NCBI GenBank assembly: GCA_015222915.1
Contig: JADFWE010000331.1
Location: forward strand, 1 to 16,953
DNA length: 16,953 bases
Reading direction: 5' to 3'
Source: Pseudomonadota bacterium
GTDB lineage: Bacteria > Pseudomonadota > Gammaproteobacteria > SZUA-229
In this document: piece by piece, positions 6,812 to 16,800 of the stretch
Layout of the letters: every line of letters starts with the position of its first letter
How positions within the stretch are numbered: position 1 is the first letter of the stretch
Translations under genes and position numbers: made by a program
The notes under the pieces: generated by a model
The model's input: the letters and a program-made list of their open reading frames with translations, nothing else
Told to the model about the DNA's origin: nothing
Database searches by the model: none

Positions 6812-8989
6812 TTATGGAATGAAGTAAGCCGGCGACTGACCGCTTACGATGACCACGTCAAGCTCGGCAAACGGGTCTTCGAACAAGATATCTTCGCGGC
6901 GGAATAATGCCGGGGTGGTATAGATATTCTTAGTTGCCTTGATCGTTCCCAGCTTGATGCATTTGACCTTGATGAACTTCCATTTACAGGTCGCGACTTT
7001 GGGCACAGTGTACTTGGCAAACAGGTTCAGCTTGCCTATCGGTCCGGTAAAGATATTGCTTAGTTTCTGCAACTGGGTAATCATGAATTCCACGTCATTG
7101 CTGGAGAAACCGTCATCGATTACTTCGATCTCGGTGCCGATGAAATACACTATCTTTTCTTCGAGCAGCGTCACCACACCTTCCACGCCGACAGCAAACA
7201 CTTTGGTGCCGACACCGGCAAACATGGCGGCTTCGAGATTGGCGAACGGGCCGATAGAAGTGCCTACTGAGATAACGGGGTTAGCCGAAGCGCCGCTGCC
7301 AAACAGCGCCGGGTCATCACCACCATAGCCGAAAGTATAATCAATGCCAAAACTGCCACCGATGGACCCGCCGGCGATCATTGGTACCGGGCCAACGAAG
7401 AACTGCTGCTCTTTACCCACTTCTTTTGAATACTGTACCAGGGGTATCGATACAGAAAGCGTGGTAGGCGGTAAGGAATCGATTACCTGATTCAGAAAGC
7501 GAATTTCATAGGAGAAACCCGACTGTTCGGAAGCTGGCTTGCCGAAGTAATCAGGCACCAGTTGCGCACGCCCCGTGATGCGCAGGAAGTCAAATCCAAA
7601 ACCGAACAGCGTGACGGGTAAACCGGCAGTGACTTCTTCGATATAGCCCCTGTTATCGGCGGAGGCGCCGGCACCGAAGTCGATATTGAATGCAAAGTGT
7701 CGGTTGCGATTTTTGGTGGCAAAGCCGTCACCTGAAGTCAGTGGTTCAGATGGCGTATTGTACTGTGGTACATAGCTGCCGACATTGTATAAAGGGGTAC
7801 CGGGAGGCAGCGGCGGCAGGAAGATATCAATCGCTGGGCAGACTTCGTTATCTGCTGCAATACTGTCGCTGACCATTGGATCTGTCGGACGAATCTTTAC
7901 GCATACCGTAAAATCCAGTGCTGCCAGGCTGACGCTTTCATCACCACGCACTCCGCTGAACGGCAAGCCGGAAAGGAAGGCTTTCAGCTCGTCAATCGCT
8001 GCTGCGGTCAGATCTGGTGGCGGCACAGTGGGCAAAGGATCGCTGTTAGTACACGTGCCGGTGCACGGCTGCGGAGGATATCTCAAGGCCTGTTCCAGCT
8101 CAAAGCCCAGTTTGCCGGGGAAATAGAAATCCATATGCTCGGCATTACGAGTAACGTCATCCAGCTCTGCTTCATCACCAATAATCTCGGCCAGTTGCGG
8201 CGTGAATGTACCCATCGGCAACCACTCGATTTGACCCTGTACGCCAGTATCGGGATCGATACCATAGGCATTTATGTAACGCTGTTTTGCCGAGTCCCAC
8301 AGATACAGCGGTACATCGTGTGATGTGCCGTTATCAGTACGCATGATACGCAGGCTGGCAAAGGCTTCGATATCTACCGTCTCACCCACTTCCAGGCCGT
8401 CAGCGCCGATAGTGATGGTGCCACCGGCGTCGGCGTTGTACACATTATCAACGCCGACCTGGTCGAGATATTCAGCGGTATTGATAATCAGCGCAGCACG
8501 GTCTAGCGCCGCATCGGCCAACAAGATGTTCGGCGCATTGGTTGCGCCCAGATTAACTTCGGTCGTGCTGGTGTTGTCTTCTTCATCGAGCTCGATAACC
8601 TGGTCTACCGGATCGATCACAGCAGCAATCTGATAAGGCCCGGCGAATTCGACGCTGGAAGGAATAGTCAAATTTAGTTCGTGGTTACTGCTACCGGCCG
8701 GCAGATCTTCGATGAATTCAGTTCCCAGCGGGATCTGCCTGACATCGACATCGGGATTGCTGGTGCTGTCAATCGCGAACAGCGATACGCCGACGTTATT
8801 AGCCGGCTGATCGGCCTTAACCTGTACTGAGACCGTCAATGGGTGCCCAATGCGAGGCTCGGATGTGACCACCGTGACGGCTTCGGCCGCAAAGTTGTTT
8901 GGCGGGGCGGAACTGCCGCCACCGCTGCATGAAGACAGCAATAAAGTTGTTGAAACGAGTATCCACAAACGTGCTCTGGTAACCACCAT
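6812..8989 (-). CDS. CARDB-domain lipoprotein, probably outer-membrane
   Basis: With the start at 8989 the product has 725 residues. The signal peptide ends in lipobox LSSC, with Cys21 to be lipidated; Ser at +2 favours transfer to the outer membrane. A Gly/Ser linker leads to a CARDB-like Ig-fold domain (about 32-140) ending in the typical IDPVDQVIELDEEDNTS. The remainder is large, beta-rich and unassigned. It includes a Cys pair in CTGTC, a Gly-rich amphipathic stretch (PMIAGGSIGGSFGIDYTFG and following) and a basic Cys-containing segment (ATCKWKFIKVKCIKLG) near the C-terminus. An upstream ATG at 9016 lacks a ribosome site, while GGAGGT precedes 8989. It is the first gene of an operon with the HEAT/vitellogenin-like protein, suggesting a shared periplasmic or envelope task. 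The exact function is unknown. Confidence 0.75.
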   Translation of the reverse strand: MVVTRARLWILVSTTLLLSSCSGGGSSAPPNNFAAEAVTVVTSEPRIGHPLTVSVQVKADQPANNVGVSLFAIDSTSNPDVDVRQIPLGTEFIEDLPAGSSNHELNLTIPSSVEFAGPYQIAAVIDPVDQVIELDEEDNTSTTEVNLGATNAPNILLADAALDRAALIINTAEYLDQVGVDNVYNADAGGTITIGADGLEVGETVDIEAFASLRIMRTDNGTSHDVPLYLWDSAKQRYINAYGIDPDTGVQGQIEWLPMGTFTPQLAEIIGDEAELDDVTRNAEHMDFYFPGKLGFELEQALRYPPQPCTGTCTNSDPLPTVPPPDLTAAAIDELKAFLSGLPFSGVRGDESVSLAALDFTVCVKIRPTDPMVSDSIAADNEVCPAIDIFLPPLPPGTPLYNVGSYVPQYNTPSEPLTSGDGFATKNRNRHFAFNIDFGAGASADNRGYIEEVTAGLPVTLFGFGFDFLRITGRAQLVPDYFGKPASEQSGFSYEIRFLNQVIDSLPPTTLSVSIPLVQYSKEVGKEQQFFVGPVPMIAGGSIGGSFGIDYTFGYGGDDPALFGSGASANPVISVGTSIGPFANLEAAMFAGVGTKVFAVGVEGVVTLLEEKIVYFIGTEIEVIDDGFSSNDVEFMITQLQKLSNIFTGPIGKLNLFAKYTVPKVATCKWKFIKVKCIKLGTIKATKNIYTTPALFRREDILFEDPFAELDVVIVSGQSPAYFIP

Positions 8990-8997
8990 AACTTCGC

Positions 8998-9003
8998 ACC
9001 TCC
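8998..9003 (-). promoter_or_regulatory. Shine-Dalgarno fixing the lipoprotein start at 8989
   Basis: GGAGGT in the minus-strand sense, 8 nt before the ATG at 8989. It lies inside the longer frame that starts at 9016, where no such site exists, so the shorter start is chosen. Confidence 0.8.
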
Positions 9004-9027
9004 ATTTTTGTGCCATTTGAGAACCGC

Positions 9028-9065
9028 AATCATTACTATTCTCATTAAGTGCGCGGAAAAGTCAA
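9028..9065 (-). promoter_or_regulatory. Candidate promoter with overlapping Fur-like box for the lipoprotein operon
   Basis: On the minus strand, TTGACT (9060-9065, 5/6) and GAGAAT (9038-9043, 4/6) are 16 nt apart, placing a start near 9031, about 42 nt before the ATG at 8989. AT-rich sequence lies upstream. Over the -10 region, 9028-9048 reads TTAATGAGAATAGTAATGATT, which shares about 11 of 16 aligned bases with the core of the Fur consensus GATAATGATAATCATTATC. Iron control is a guess. The rest of the gap to 9305 shows neither a gene nor a clear terminator. Confidence 0.4.
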
Positions 9066-9305
9066 CTAATATTATTGAAATATATGATTAAGCGGGCTCA
9101 GCCTGTTTTAGTGGTCATTTCTAGTAAACCGGTTGCCAGCTTCTGCTTTAACTCTATGCGGTAATAGTTGTTAGATGCGGAGTTCACTACTGCTTCTGAA
9201 AACTATGGTAAATGTCCGTTTATGGCTGGCTCAAGATTGAAAACTGCTGTCTAGAATTATGAACGAAACATATTCTGGCTAAACTATGGAATGTTGCTTT
9301 CCCGC

Positions 9306-10796
9306 TTACTTCAAATGGTTTATCCAGTCTTGTGATGATACTTCGATCAGATCCAGCACACTGCTGGGGTAGAAGCCAGCAATAAGAATCAATATTGCAG
9401 ACAGCCCTATGATGAAGAGCTCTCGAGTTTGGAGGTCGACTGATTGCTGTACAGCTGAATTTGTTATCGGACCAAGAAATGCTTTGCGGTAGAGTGAAAT
9501 AAAGTAGCTGGTGCCGAGTATCACCGCTAAGAGGGCTGCAATACCAGCACCGGTGTGCGTGGTGATGGCTGAATACAGGATTAAAAACTCAGCCGGAAAA
9601 CCGCTGGTGCCTGGTATGCCCATGGAGGCAAGACCAAACAGTAAAAAGAAGCTTGCCAGTTTGGGCATGGACTTCGCTACGCCACCGAGACTGACGATAT
9701 CAGTGGAACCGATGCGGTGATGGATTAAACCTGTGATCAGGAACAGGCCGCTGGAGATAACTACAAAGTTAAGCAACTGGAATATAGCACCTTGTATACC
9801 TTGTTGTGTGAACGTTGAGATACCTAGTATAACCAGGCCGACGTGGCTGATACTGGAGAATGCCAGCATGCGTCTGAGATTGGTCTGTGCCATGGCCGCG
9901 ACTGCGCCGTACAGTATGCCGATGGCACCTATCGTGGCCAGCAGCCAGGCAAATTCCTGTGCGGCCTGCGGTGCTAGCGGTATCACGTAACGTATCACAC
10001 CATAAGCGCCGAGCTTCAGGCCAACGATGGTAGCTGTTACCGAGACCGGACCCTGCATTGCCATTACCGGTAACCAGGTGTGAAACGGAACGATGGGAAT
10101 CTTGAAGGCGAAACCCAGCAATAACAGCAGGAATATCTGTTTTTGTGTCTCCAGTGGCAGTGGTGTTTTCAGCCATTCTAAATAATCGAAAGTCAGCCCC
10201 GCCGGAACACCGCCAGCTATCTCAGCATGACTGAAGGCAATTATTACAAATCCGAAAAGCAGCGGAATACCGCCAGCGAGCATGAACAACATGTATTTCA
10301 CTGCGGCAAAACGCCGGTTAGGTCCGATGCCCCAGAAACTGACCAGGAAGTAGATCGGTATCAGCGTCATCTCCCAGAACAGCATAAACAGCACGCCATC
10401 CAGTGCACAGAAAATACCCAGTGTGGCACTTTCCAGCAACAATAGCAGCGAGTAGTACAGGCGCTGCATGTGCGCGACAGAATGCCATGAGCTAAGGATG
10501 ATACCGATAAACAGTATGACGGTTAACGGCAGGAATAGAACCGAAAGGCCATCGACGCCGACCTGGTAATGTGCATTGATAGAAGGTATCCAGGCTGCTT
10601 TCTCGACCAGTTGAAAACCGCTTGCAGTTGCATCGAATTTGAATAACACGGTCATCGAAAGCAATAGATCCGCGATCGCTGTCGCCAGTGCAATCCAGCG
10701 TGCATGGGCAGCATTTGGCCACAGCCATATCAATGCGCCGCCGACTGGCAGCGTGATAATCAACAGGCTTAATAATGGGAAATTTGCTTCTGTCAT
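9306..10796 (-). CDS. NuoM/MrpD-like proton-translocating subunit, canonical copy (DAB locus)
   Basis: This 496-residue inner-membrane protein belongs to the complex I NuoM / Mrp antiporter family, with about 14 hydrophobic helices. All canonical half-channel residues are present: Glu142 (FWEMTLIPIYFLV), Lys232 (FAFKIPIVPFHTWLP), Lys261 (GLKLGAYGVIRY) and Glu403 (GTSGFPAEFLILYS). They correspond to E. coli NuoM E144, K234, K265 and E407. It should therefore be able to conduct protons or Na+. It is the last gene of the dab cluster, starting 7 nt after the preceding stop. No NuoN, NuoK, NuoJ or Mrp small-subunit genes are near, so this is not a respiratory complex I or Mrp operon. It is probably an accessory ion-conducting subunit of the inorganic-carbon pump. 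Which gene-name convention applies is uncertain. Confidence 0.85.
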   Translation of the reverse strand: MTEANFPLLSLLIITLPVGGALIWLWPNAAHARWIALATAIADLLLSMTVLFKFDATASGFQLVEKAAWIPSINAHYQVGVDGLSVLFLPLTVILFIGIILSSWHSVAHMQRLYYSLLLLLESATLGIFCALDGVLFMLFWEMTLIPIYFLVSFWGIGPNRRFAAVKYMLFMLAGGIPLLFGFVIIAFSHAEIAGGVPAGLTFDYLEWLKTPLPLETQKQIFLLLLLGFAFKIPIVPFHTWLPVMAMQGPVSVTATIVGLKLGAYGVIRYVIPLAPQAAQEFAWLLATIGAIGILYGAVAAMAQTNLRRMLAFSSISHVGLVILGISTFTQQGIQGAIFQLLNFVVISSGLFLITGLIHHRIGSTDIVSLGGVAKSMPKLASFFLLFGLASMGIPGTSGFPAEFLILYSAITTHTGAGIAALLAVILGTSYFISLYRKAFLGPITNSAVQQSVDLQTRELFIIGLSAILILIAGFYPSSVLDLIEVSSQDWINHLK

Positions 10797-10803
10797 GACT
10801 GCA

Positions 10804-12315
10804 CTAATGTCCCGCGTCTGTCGAATAAAGGTTGTTAAGCGGTTCGAGTGATTTGTCGATCAGTTCCAGCCATGGTTCACTATAAAAGCCGAGACCCAGC
10901 AGTACCACGATGAAGATGCCAGCGATAAATACTTCAGTGCTAAGGGTGGCGGTTGCTTTTACACGCAGGTTGGTATTCTCCGTTTGCGACAGGAAAACAC
11001 GCTGGAATGCAAAAAGCAGAAAACCGGCTGCCATGACGTTACCCAGTGCTGCGCCGATGGTGACCAGTGTGCCGAAACTTTCTATCGAACCTTCCATCAC
11101 CAGGTGTGCTGAATCAAATCCAGGGGTCCCCGGCATGCCGACGATAGCAAGGCCAGCGACCAGGAAGGCTAAAGCGACTACGGGCATATGGTCGAAAAGA
11201 CCACCGAGCTGGGGTAGACGGGTAGTGCCGGTACGGTGGTATATCAGCCCGGTCATAAAGAACAGGCCTGCGATAGCCAACCCGAAGTTAATCGTTAGCA
11301 GGATACTGCCCTGAAATGCCATCGGGTTCAGACTCAGCACGCCGATCATGACGATGCCGGTATGGCTGATAACCGCATAGGCCAGAAGCCGCCGCAGGTT
11401 ATCCTGCATCATTGCCAGCAGTGCTGCGTAGAAAATACCGGTGACGGCCAGTACCAGTAAAAATGTCTGCCACTGCATCACTGCATCGGGCAACAATGGG
11501 TAGATGAATCTGATGATGCCGTAGATACCGGTTTTGATACCAAGTAGCAGAATAGGTGCCACCGCGATAGTGCCATGCTCGGCAGCCAGCGGTAACCAGC
11601 CATGCATCGGGAACAGGGGAATTCGTACCGCCAGCCCGTAGAATAGCAGGAAGAAGATCCAGCTCTGATAGACCGGCAGGATTGGTACGCTCTGCAGGTC
11701 GATCAGGTCAAACGACCAGACACGGTGCAGGTCAGCGTATTGCCAGCCCAGCAGCAAAGTGCCCAATATCATCAGCAGCATGCCGCTACCCATGAACTGC
11801 AGGTAACGTGTGAAAGCAGTGTCTTTGTTGGGTGAGGTCGCCCAGCGCCACAACAGGTAACCCAGCAGGATGAACTGTATGAATGAGATGAGCACAAACC
11901 ACAGCAGATTCATGGTGACAAACATCGCTATCAGGCAGGCCTGGGTACCAAGTACCGTTGCCTGGAACCTGTTCTGTGGGTCCAGTCCGCGAATAGGTCC
12001 ATAGATCGAAACGATCAGGACCAAAAAATTGGTCAATAACAGGAACAGCACCGAGATGCCGTCTACAGCAGCGTGGTAGTCCAGTGGTCCGTACAGATTC
12101 ACGGTCTCGCTGAACTGAAAAGCAGTGATATCCTGATTGTAGTGCTGGTACAAAATGATGGTCAGTATCATTTCGATGGTGGTGATGGTGAGTGCAGAAA
12201 GTACTGCTGAGCGTTTGCCGGCGAAGCGGGCAATAAACAGGCCGGCAAATGGCAACAACTGCATTATTGCCAGGATGGGGAATGATATCTGTGTGTGCCA
12301 GGCGAGTACTTGCAT
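10804..12315 (-). CDS. NuoM-like subunit, degenerate at proton-path residues (DAB locus)
   Basis: This 503-residue membrane protein is a paralogue of the next gene. The family frame is kept: LAVRIPLFPMHGWLPLAAEHG, LGIKTGIYGIIRF, RRLLAYAVISHTGIVMIGV, GMPGTPGF. Key charges are gone. The TM5 Glu is Phe145 (WFVLISFIQF), the TM7 Lys is Arg231 and the TM12 Glu is Ala403 (GFDSAHL); only Lys261 remains. The reading frame is intact and long, so this looks like a specialised, perhaps structural, subunit rather than a pseudogene. The ATG at 12315 overlaps the dabB stop as TGATG. A GTG at 12354 would extend the protein by 13 residues into dabB but lacks support. It is co-transcribed with dabA, dabB and the canonical copy. 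Confidence 0.83.
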   Translation of the reverse strand: MQVLAWHTQISFPILAIMQLLPFAGLFIARFAGKRSAVLSALTITTIEMILTIILYQHYNQDITAFQFSETVNLYGPLDYHAAVDGISVLFLLLTNFLVLIVSIYGPIRGLDPQNRFQATVLGTQACLIAMFVTMNLLWFVLISFIQFILLGYLLWRWATSPNKDTAFTRYLQFMGSGMLLMILGTLLLGWQYADLHRVWSFDLIDLQSVPILPVYQSWIFFLLFYGLAVRIPLFPMHGWLPLAAEHGTIAVAPILLLGIKTGIYGIIRFIYPLLPDAVMQWQTFLLVLAVTGIFYAALLAMMQDNLRRLLAYAVISHTGIVMIGVLSLNPMAFQGSILLTINFGLAIAGLFFMTGLIYHRTGTTRLPQLGGLFDHMPVVALAFLVAGLAIVGMPGTPGFDSAHLVMEGSIESFGTLVTIGAALGNVMAAGFLLFAFQRVFLSQTENTNLRVKATATLSTEVFIAGIFIVVLLGLGFYSEPWLELIDKSLEPLNNLYSTDAGH

Positions 12316-13874
12316 CAGAATACTACCAACAGGGTCAACAGGATGATCAGCCACAGGTAACGCGGCCGGCTGAACAGGTAATCGATACGGATGAGGTAAG
12401 CACCGACTTTCTGCAGTACATTGATCAGTCCGTCGCCGCTGCCCTTGAGTACTAACGATTCCTCGAACCAGTACAGACCGTTTGCTATTTTTTCCATGAG
12501 TGAACCTAGAAGACCACGCCCGGACAGCAGCGACGTTTCAGGATTGACCAGACCGCGTTTGCGTTCTTCATATTCGGTCAGCGAGGAAACAGAATCTATC
12601 TGTCCCGGCAGGCCGACCATGCGGTTTACTACGCGTTCATCGAAATGATTCAGATCCTGAGCAAATAACTCGGCCGGTTTTACCGCCAGCCAGTCGATGA
12701 TATTGTCGAGCCACATCCTGTGCAGCGCTGCATTGAACAGTGTGGGCCGTTTCTGTAACCATGCTGATACAGGGCGAGCACTACGATTGATAAGGGTCAG
12801 GTAGGCGGGCGAACTAAGCATCTGGAAGGCGCGCCAGATCGCATGTGCAGCTAGATGAAAAGCCACCAGTGTATACCAGCCGAGTCCGATGCCGATCAGC
12901 ATCAGACCTGTCTGTGTCAGTGTGGAGAAGATCAATGCGGTTTTTAGATCGGTCTGTACCAGGCCGCCAAGCCAGCCATAGACAATCGTCAGAATGCCCA
13001 GCGCGATCAGGATGATCTGGATGGCAGGGCTGACATCGATCACCGGCGCGATACGAAGCAGCAGGAAGATGCCTGCATGCACCATCAGCGAACCATAGAA
13101 GATAGCGCTAGAAGGTGTTGGCCCTTCCAGTGCCCGTGTTATCCATGAACAGAACGGGAACAGGGCAGACTTCACCAGTGCAGCCAGTACGAAACCTGCC
13201 AGCACGATAAATCGCAGTGAAGCATCGAGCGTGATCAGTTCGCTGTTCATGCTGTGCCAGTCATTGCCGCTTACCCAGTAGAAGCCGAGCACCAGGGCAA
13301 GGATGAAACCTGCATCGCCGAAACGGTTGGTGATGAAAACACGGCTGGCATTTTCTGTCGCAGTCGGGCGGTCGTAGGCATAAGCGATCAACAGGTAAGA
13401 GCTCAGACCTGCCAGCTCCCAGCCGAGAAACGCGGTAAATGCATTGCCGGAAAACACGATCAGCATCATGGCTGCGGTGAACATATTTAGCACCATGAAG
13501 AAACGCGCGTAGCCTCGCTCACGGTGCAGGTAGTTTATGGAAAAATGTTGCGTGATGTATAACAGCAGGGCAAACAGGCTGCCGATGCTCAGTGCTAGCA
13601 TATCCAGTGACAGGCCGACAATGATACTTATCTGGGCGCTGCTAAACCACTCGAACAGAGGTAATGAGGCCGGCAGTTGTTCAGGTTTAAGCAGGCTGAA
13701 AATAAGCAGGCCAACAGCTGTGAACAGGCTGAGCAATACTGTTGAAGTGGATAGTCTGCCAATAAATCTTTCTGAAGATTCATCCTGAAAATAATTGAAC
13801 AGGATACCCAGTCCGATAATCATGGCGGTTAGCAGTGGCGCGGCAAATACCAGGGAAGCGATAAAGTTAAGCAT
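12315..13874 (-). CDS. dabB: DabB-like NuoL-family subunit of the inorganic-carbon pump
   Basis: This 519-residue inner-membrane partner of DabA is thought to couple cation flow to CO2 hydration. NuoL-type motifs are clear: Glu153 (GWELAGLSSYLLIAYAY), Lys235 (LVKSALFPFCSWITRALEG, then GPTPSSAIFYGSLMVHAG), Lys311 (TDLKTALIFSTLTQTG) and His344-x3-Arg348 (HAIWRAF, where NuoL has HAFFKAL). After this the usual TM12-14 segment with GFFSKDEIL is absent. The chain goes straight to a NuoL-like C-terminus (LHRMWLDNIIDWLAVKPAELFA, FDERVVNRMVG) and a final helix. The start at 13874 has GGAGG 9 nt upstream and overlaps the dabA stop by 8 nt (ATGCTTAA); the longer frame from 13898 has no such site. Close coupling to dabA fixes the role better than similarity alone. 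Confidence 0.87.
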   Translation of the reverse strand: MLNFIASLVFAAPLLTAMIIGLGILFNYFQDESSERFIGRLSTSTVLLSLFTAVGLLIFSLLKPEQLPASLPLFEWFSSAQISIIVGLSLDMLALSIGSLFALLLYITQHFSINYLHRERGYARFFMVLNMFTAAMMLIVFSGNAFTAFLGWELAGLSSYLLIAYAYDRPTATENASRVFITNRFGDAGFILALVLGFYWVSGNDWHSMNSELITLDASLRFIVLAGFVLAALVKSALFPFCSWITRALEGPTPSSAIFYGSLMVHAGIFLLLRIAPVIDVSPAIQIILIALGILTIVYGWLGGLVQTDLKTALIFSTLTQTGLMLIGIGLGWYTLVAFHLAAHAIWRAFQMLSSPAYLTLINRSARPVSAWLQKRPTLFNAALHRMWLDNIIDWLAVKPAELFAQDLNHFDERVVNRMVGLPGQIDSVSSLTEYEERKRGLVNPETSLLSGRGLLGSLMEKIANGLYWFEESLVLKGSGDGLINVLQKVGAYLIRIDYLFSRPRYLWLIILLTLLVVF

Positions 13875-16800
13875 CAGTTGCCGCCTCCATCGATTCATTT
13901 AATTCGATAAGCGCAGGTGACAGATGATCCCGCTGTCCCTGGTAGTGATCTACAGAATGTTTTACTGTCGGAATTATTTGCTCGGCAGTCTGGCCGGTAG
14001 CGTGCCAGGCAACAAATCCTTTACCGGCAACGAAGTAACTGATCTGACCATCATCCGGGTCAATGGCAGCCAGTTGTATCCAGCGTTTTCCTACCAGTTC
14101 TTCTATCACCGGCTGGCGCTGATAGATCGCCCCGAGAATTTCTGTTTTTGCTTCGACGATAACCAGCAGGCGCATGGCTTCGTGGATCTCGATCATCTGC
14201 ACCGGAAGGCCGGTGCGCAGATCGGAGCTGGCACCCTCCATAACGCCGAACAGGCCGGTGAGGTTATGCATGACCTTGGTGCCGCAGCCGTACATCTCGT
14301 TGTTTACCGTGGAGAAATAATATTCCAGGTTGATGCCCGCGCCCACAGGACCGGCTGCCAGCAGGATGGCTTCAACAATTTTGCCTTCAGGATCGGTCGA
14401 CGGGTCGTAGGAGATAAGGAAAGCGCGGCGGTCAAAAAACGCACCCTGAGTCAGCGAACGGCGTCCGATAAAGGCCGTGGCATTGGTGGCGTGACCAAGC
14501 TCAGGTCTCGCCTGACTGAAATCATAAGAACGGCCGATGACATGAGCCAATGCGCTACGGTTGCTCATATTGGTCGATGCCGACATGAAGCGGCGGCTGC
14601 GTTCGTGCGCAGAGAGCTGGCATGCCTGATCCAGTTTGGCGTTGATCGCCTGCCATGCCTGTGACTGTTCAGTGTCCAGCTTATCCATGTCATACCATTC
14701 GATGACTTCATCACAGGTGTTGTGTTCAGCGCCAAGAAAGACCGTGTCCTCTGGAATGTGCAGGCCGCGCTGCTCCAGCAGCTTGCGTATCTCGGGGCGA
14801 TTGGCCATGGCGGCAAAGACGCGCGCGTTTGGACCGCCGTGACGACCACTGCAGGCACCACAGTCATACGCCGCCATGTGCGGATTATTCTGGCTTGATG
14901 AACCGTGGCCCATCATGATAACGAAAGGCGCATAGCCAGAGACAAGGCCGATGACACGCAGGAAATTCTCGACGCGATCAGCCTGCTCCTTGTCGGTGAA
15001 ACCATGGCGCGGATTTTCGATGGTGGCAGGTTCATCGCTCAGAGCGTTGATCTGCACGTCTGTGCCCACAGACATGTCTATCTGCTGTCGGTTGTTATTA
15101 ACCCAGCTGCCAAAACGGCCGGGGAACAGGGTTTTGCTGACCAGCGTGAGCAGGGTAAACGGTGCACTCAGTGCGATGATCAAACCCGTGCTCAATACGT
15201 TACGGCGTGTCTCGAGGTGCAGCAGGTCTTTGATCCAGAGTCTGGATTGTCGGCGCTGTATATGTTGTTCTTCGATATTCTTCTGTTCAGGTTTAGCGTG
15301 TTCATGCACAGCGTGAGCCGGTGTCACCACGATGGGGCAGAGCGGTGATTCACTGGTATCATCGAGGCCAAGCCAGTTGAGGGCGACGCCAAAAAAACCG
15401 GCAGCGCCCAGTGTTTCGATACTGGCATCGAGCTCTTCCAGGTGACGGCGGATGCCTTCTTCACGGTCATCCATGCAGAAGGTGATCTGTGCACTGGGTC
15501 TTGCCACGCCTTCACCCTGGCGCGTGCGCCATCGACCACGGCCTTTGTTCTGATCTGCCGCATTAAAAATCTTTTCGCGGTAGTTGCGCTCATAAGCCTG
15601 CAGCCACAGGAAGCTGCCTCTTTCATCTTGCGCAAGATCCAGGCAGGCGAAAATGGTTTCCAGTTGCGCGCTTTCCAGTTCGCGGATAAAACCGCCGGGC
15701 AGAGATAGATGCTGTGACAGGCGGAACAGGCTCCAGGCGCTGCGGTGAACGCTGTAACCGGTCGGCTGGTCGGCCGCAGGGCTGTTCTGCCAGGTCCAGA
15801 TCATGTCGGCCAGGTCTATCCAGTCATCATAGACATTGGTATTTGAATACTGTCGTGAAACAAGTTTGTGTGCGCGGGTGATCAGGTATTCCGGCAGGTG
15901 TGAATTAAACAGCGCGTGGCGTACCAGGTATTCAGAACGGTGTTTGCGGAAGTACCAGCGGAACATATCCTGCGAGGCTTCTAGCTGCCAGACCTTGCCA
16001 CACAGACGCTGTGCGAACAGCCGCTCCAGCACCAGGCATACCGCCAGGTAATCAACCATGCTGATGTTTGGCTGATCCGAGTTATTGGCATGCCACAAGA
16101 ACATGCCTGCCCATCCCGGCAGTTCCAGTGCGATACGTTCGATGTACTGTGCCCATTTTTCCTCGGGAACACCGGTGCGGCGCAGTTCGAATATCATCGT
16201 CTCCAACGGGTCATCTGACAGGCCGTCGAGTGTATCGTGCCAGTCGCGAAGGTCTTCGAATACCGAGGTCAGATCCTGTTTGGCGATGGCACGCCAGGTA
16301 TTATAAAAACCTTTGCTGCGGTCGATGTACGGCCATGAAGCCATACCGCCATCAAGGAAAAGACCGACGTGGCGGATGATGACCGGGCGCAGGTCGTTGA
16401 GTATATCTTCACCGGTGATGGATTTTAAAAATTCACCCAGCGTATGTTCACTGCCGATGCTGTCAAGCTGCTGCGACAACAGGCGTTCACCTTTTTTGCG
16501 CACCAGGTGATGCATCAGTACCTGGTAGCTGTCATCACCTTGCTCAGCACTGGCAAGATCATTGATCATCGCTTCTGCACGGCCCGCAGACAGGTCAGTC
16601 ATGTCTTCCGGGTGGATGATGAAATGCTCAAGATCCAGTTTCTGCAGACACGAGCTCCACAGATCATCGATAACCTCAGTCTCCGTGGTGAGGCCGTGCC
16701 TGGCTGCAACGGTTAATAACTGCTCACGCTGCGGTTTATCAATCTCCTGCTGAAAGCGCGATAACACATGTTGTTCTTCGATAAGCCAGTGCAGCTGGCT

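Noticed and set aside
9199..9294. Imperfect direct repeat AAACTATGG...AATGT (9200 and 9281)
   Set aside because: Nine exact bases in AT-rich intergenic DNA can occur by chance, and there is no linked structure.
9306..13874. A respiratory complex I (nuoLMN) or Mrp antiporter operon
   Set aside because: The NuoL/NuoM-like genes are coupled to a DUF2309 gene with an intact zinc site. There are no NuoK, NuoJ, NuoN or Mrp small-subunit genes, and dabB lacks a NuoL segment.
13924..14664. A 246-codon open frame on the plus strand inside dabA
   Set aside because: It is antisense to conserved DabA sequence, its translation shows no recognisable domain, and no ribosome site was seen. It is a shadow of the coding bias.
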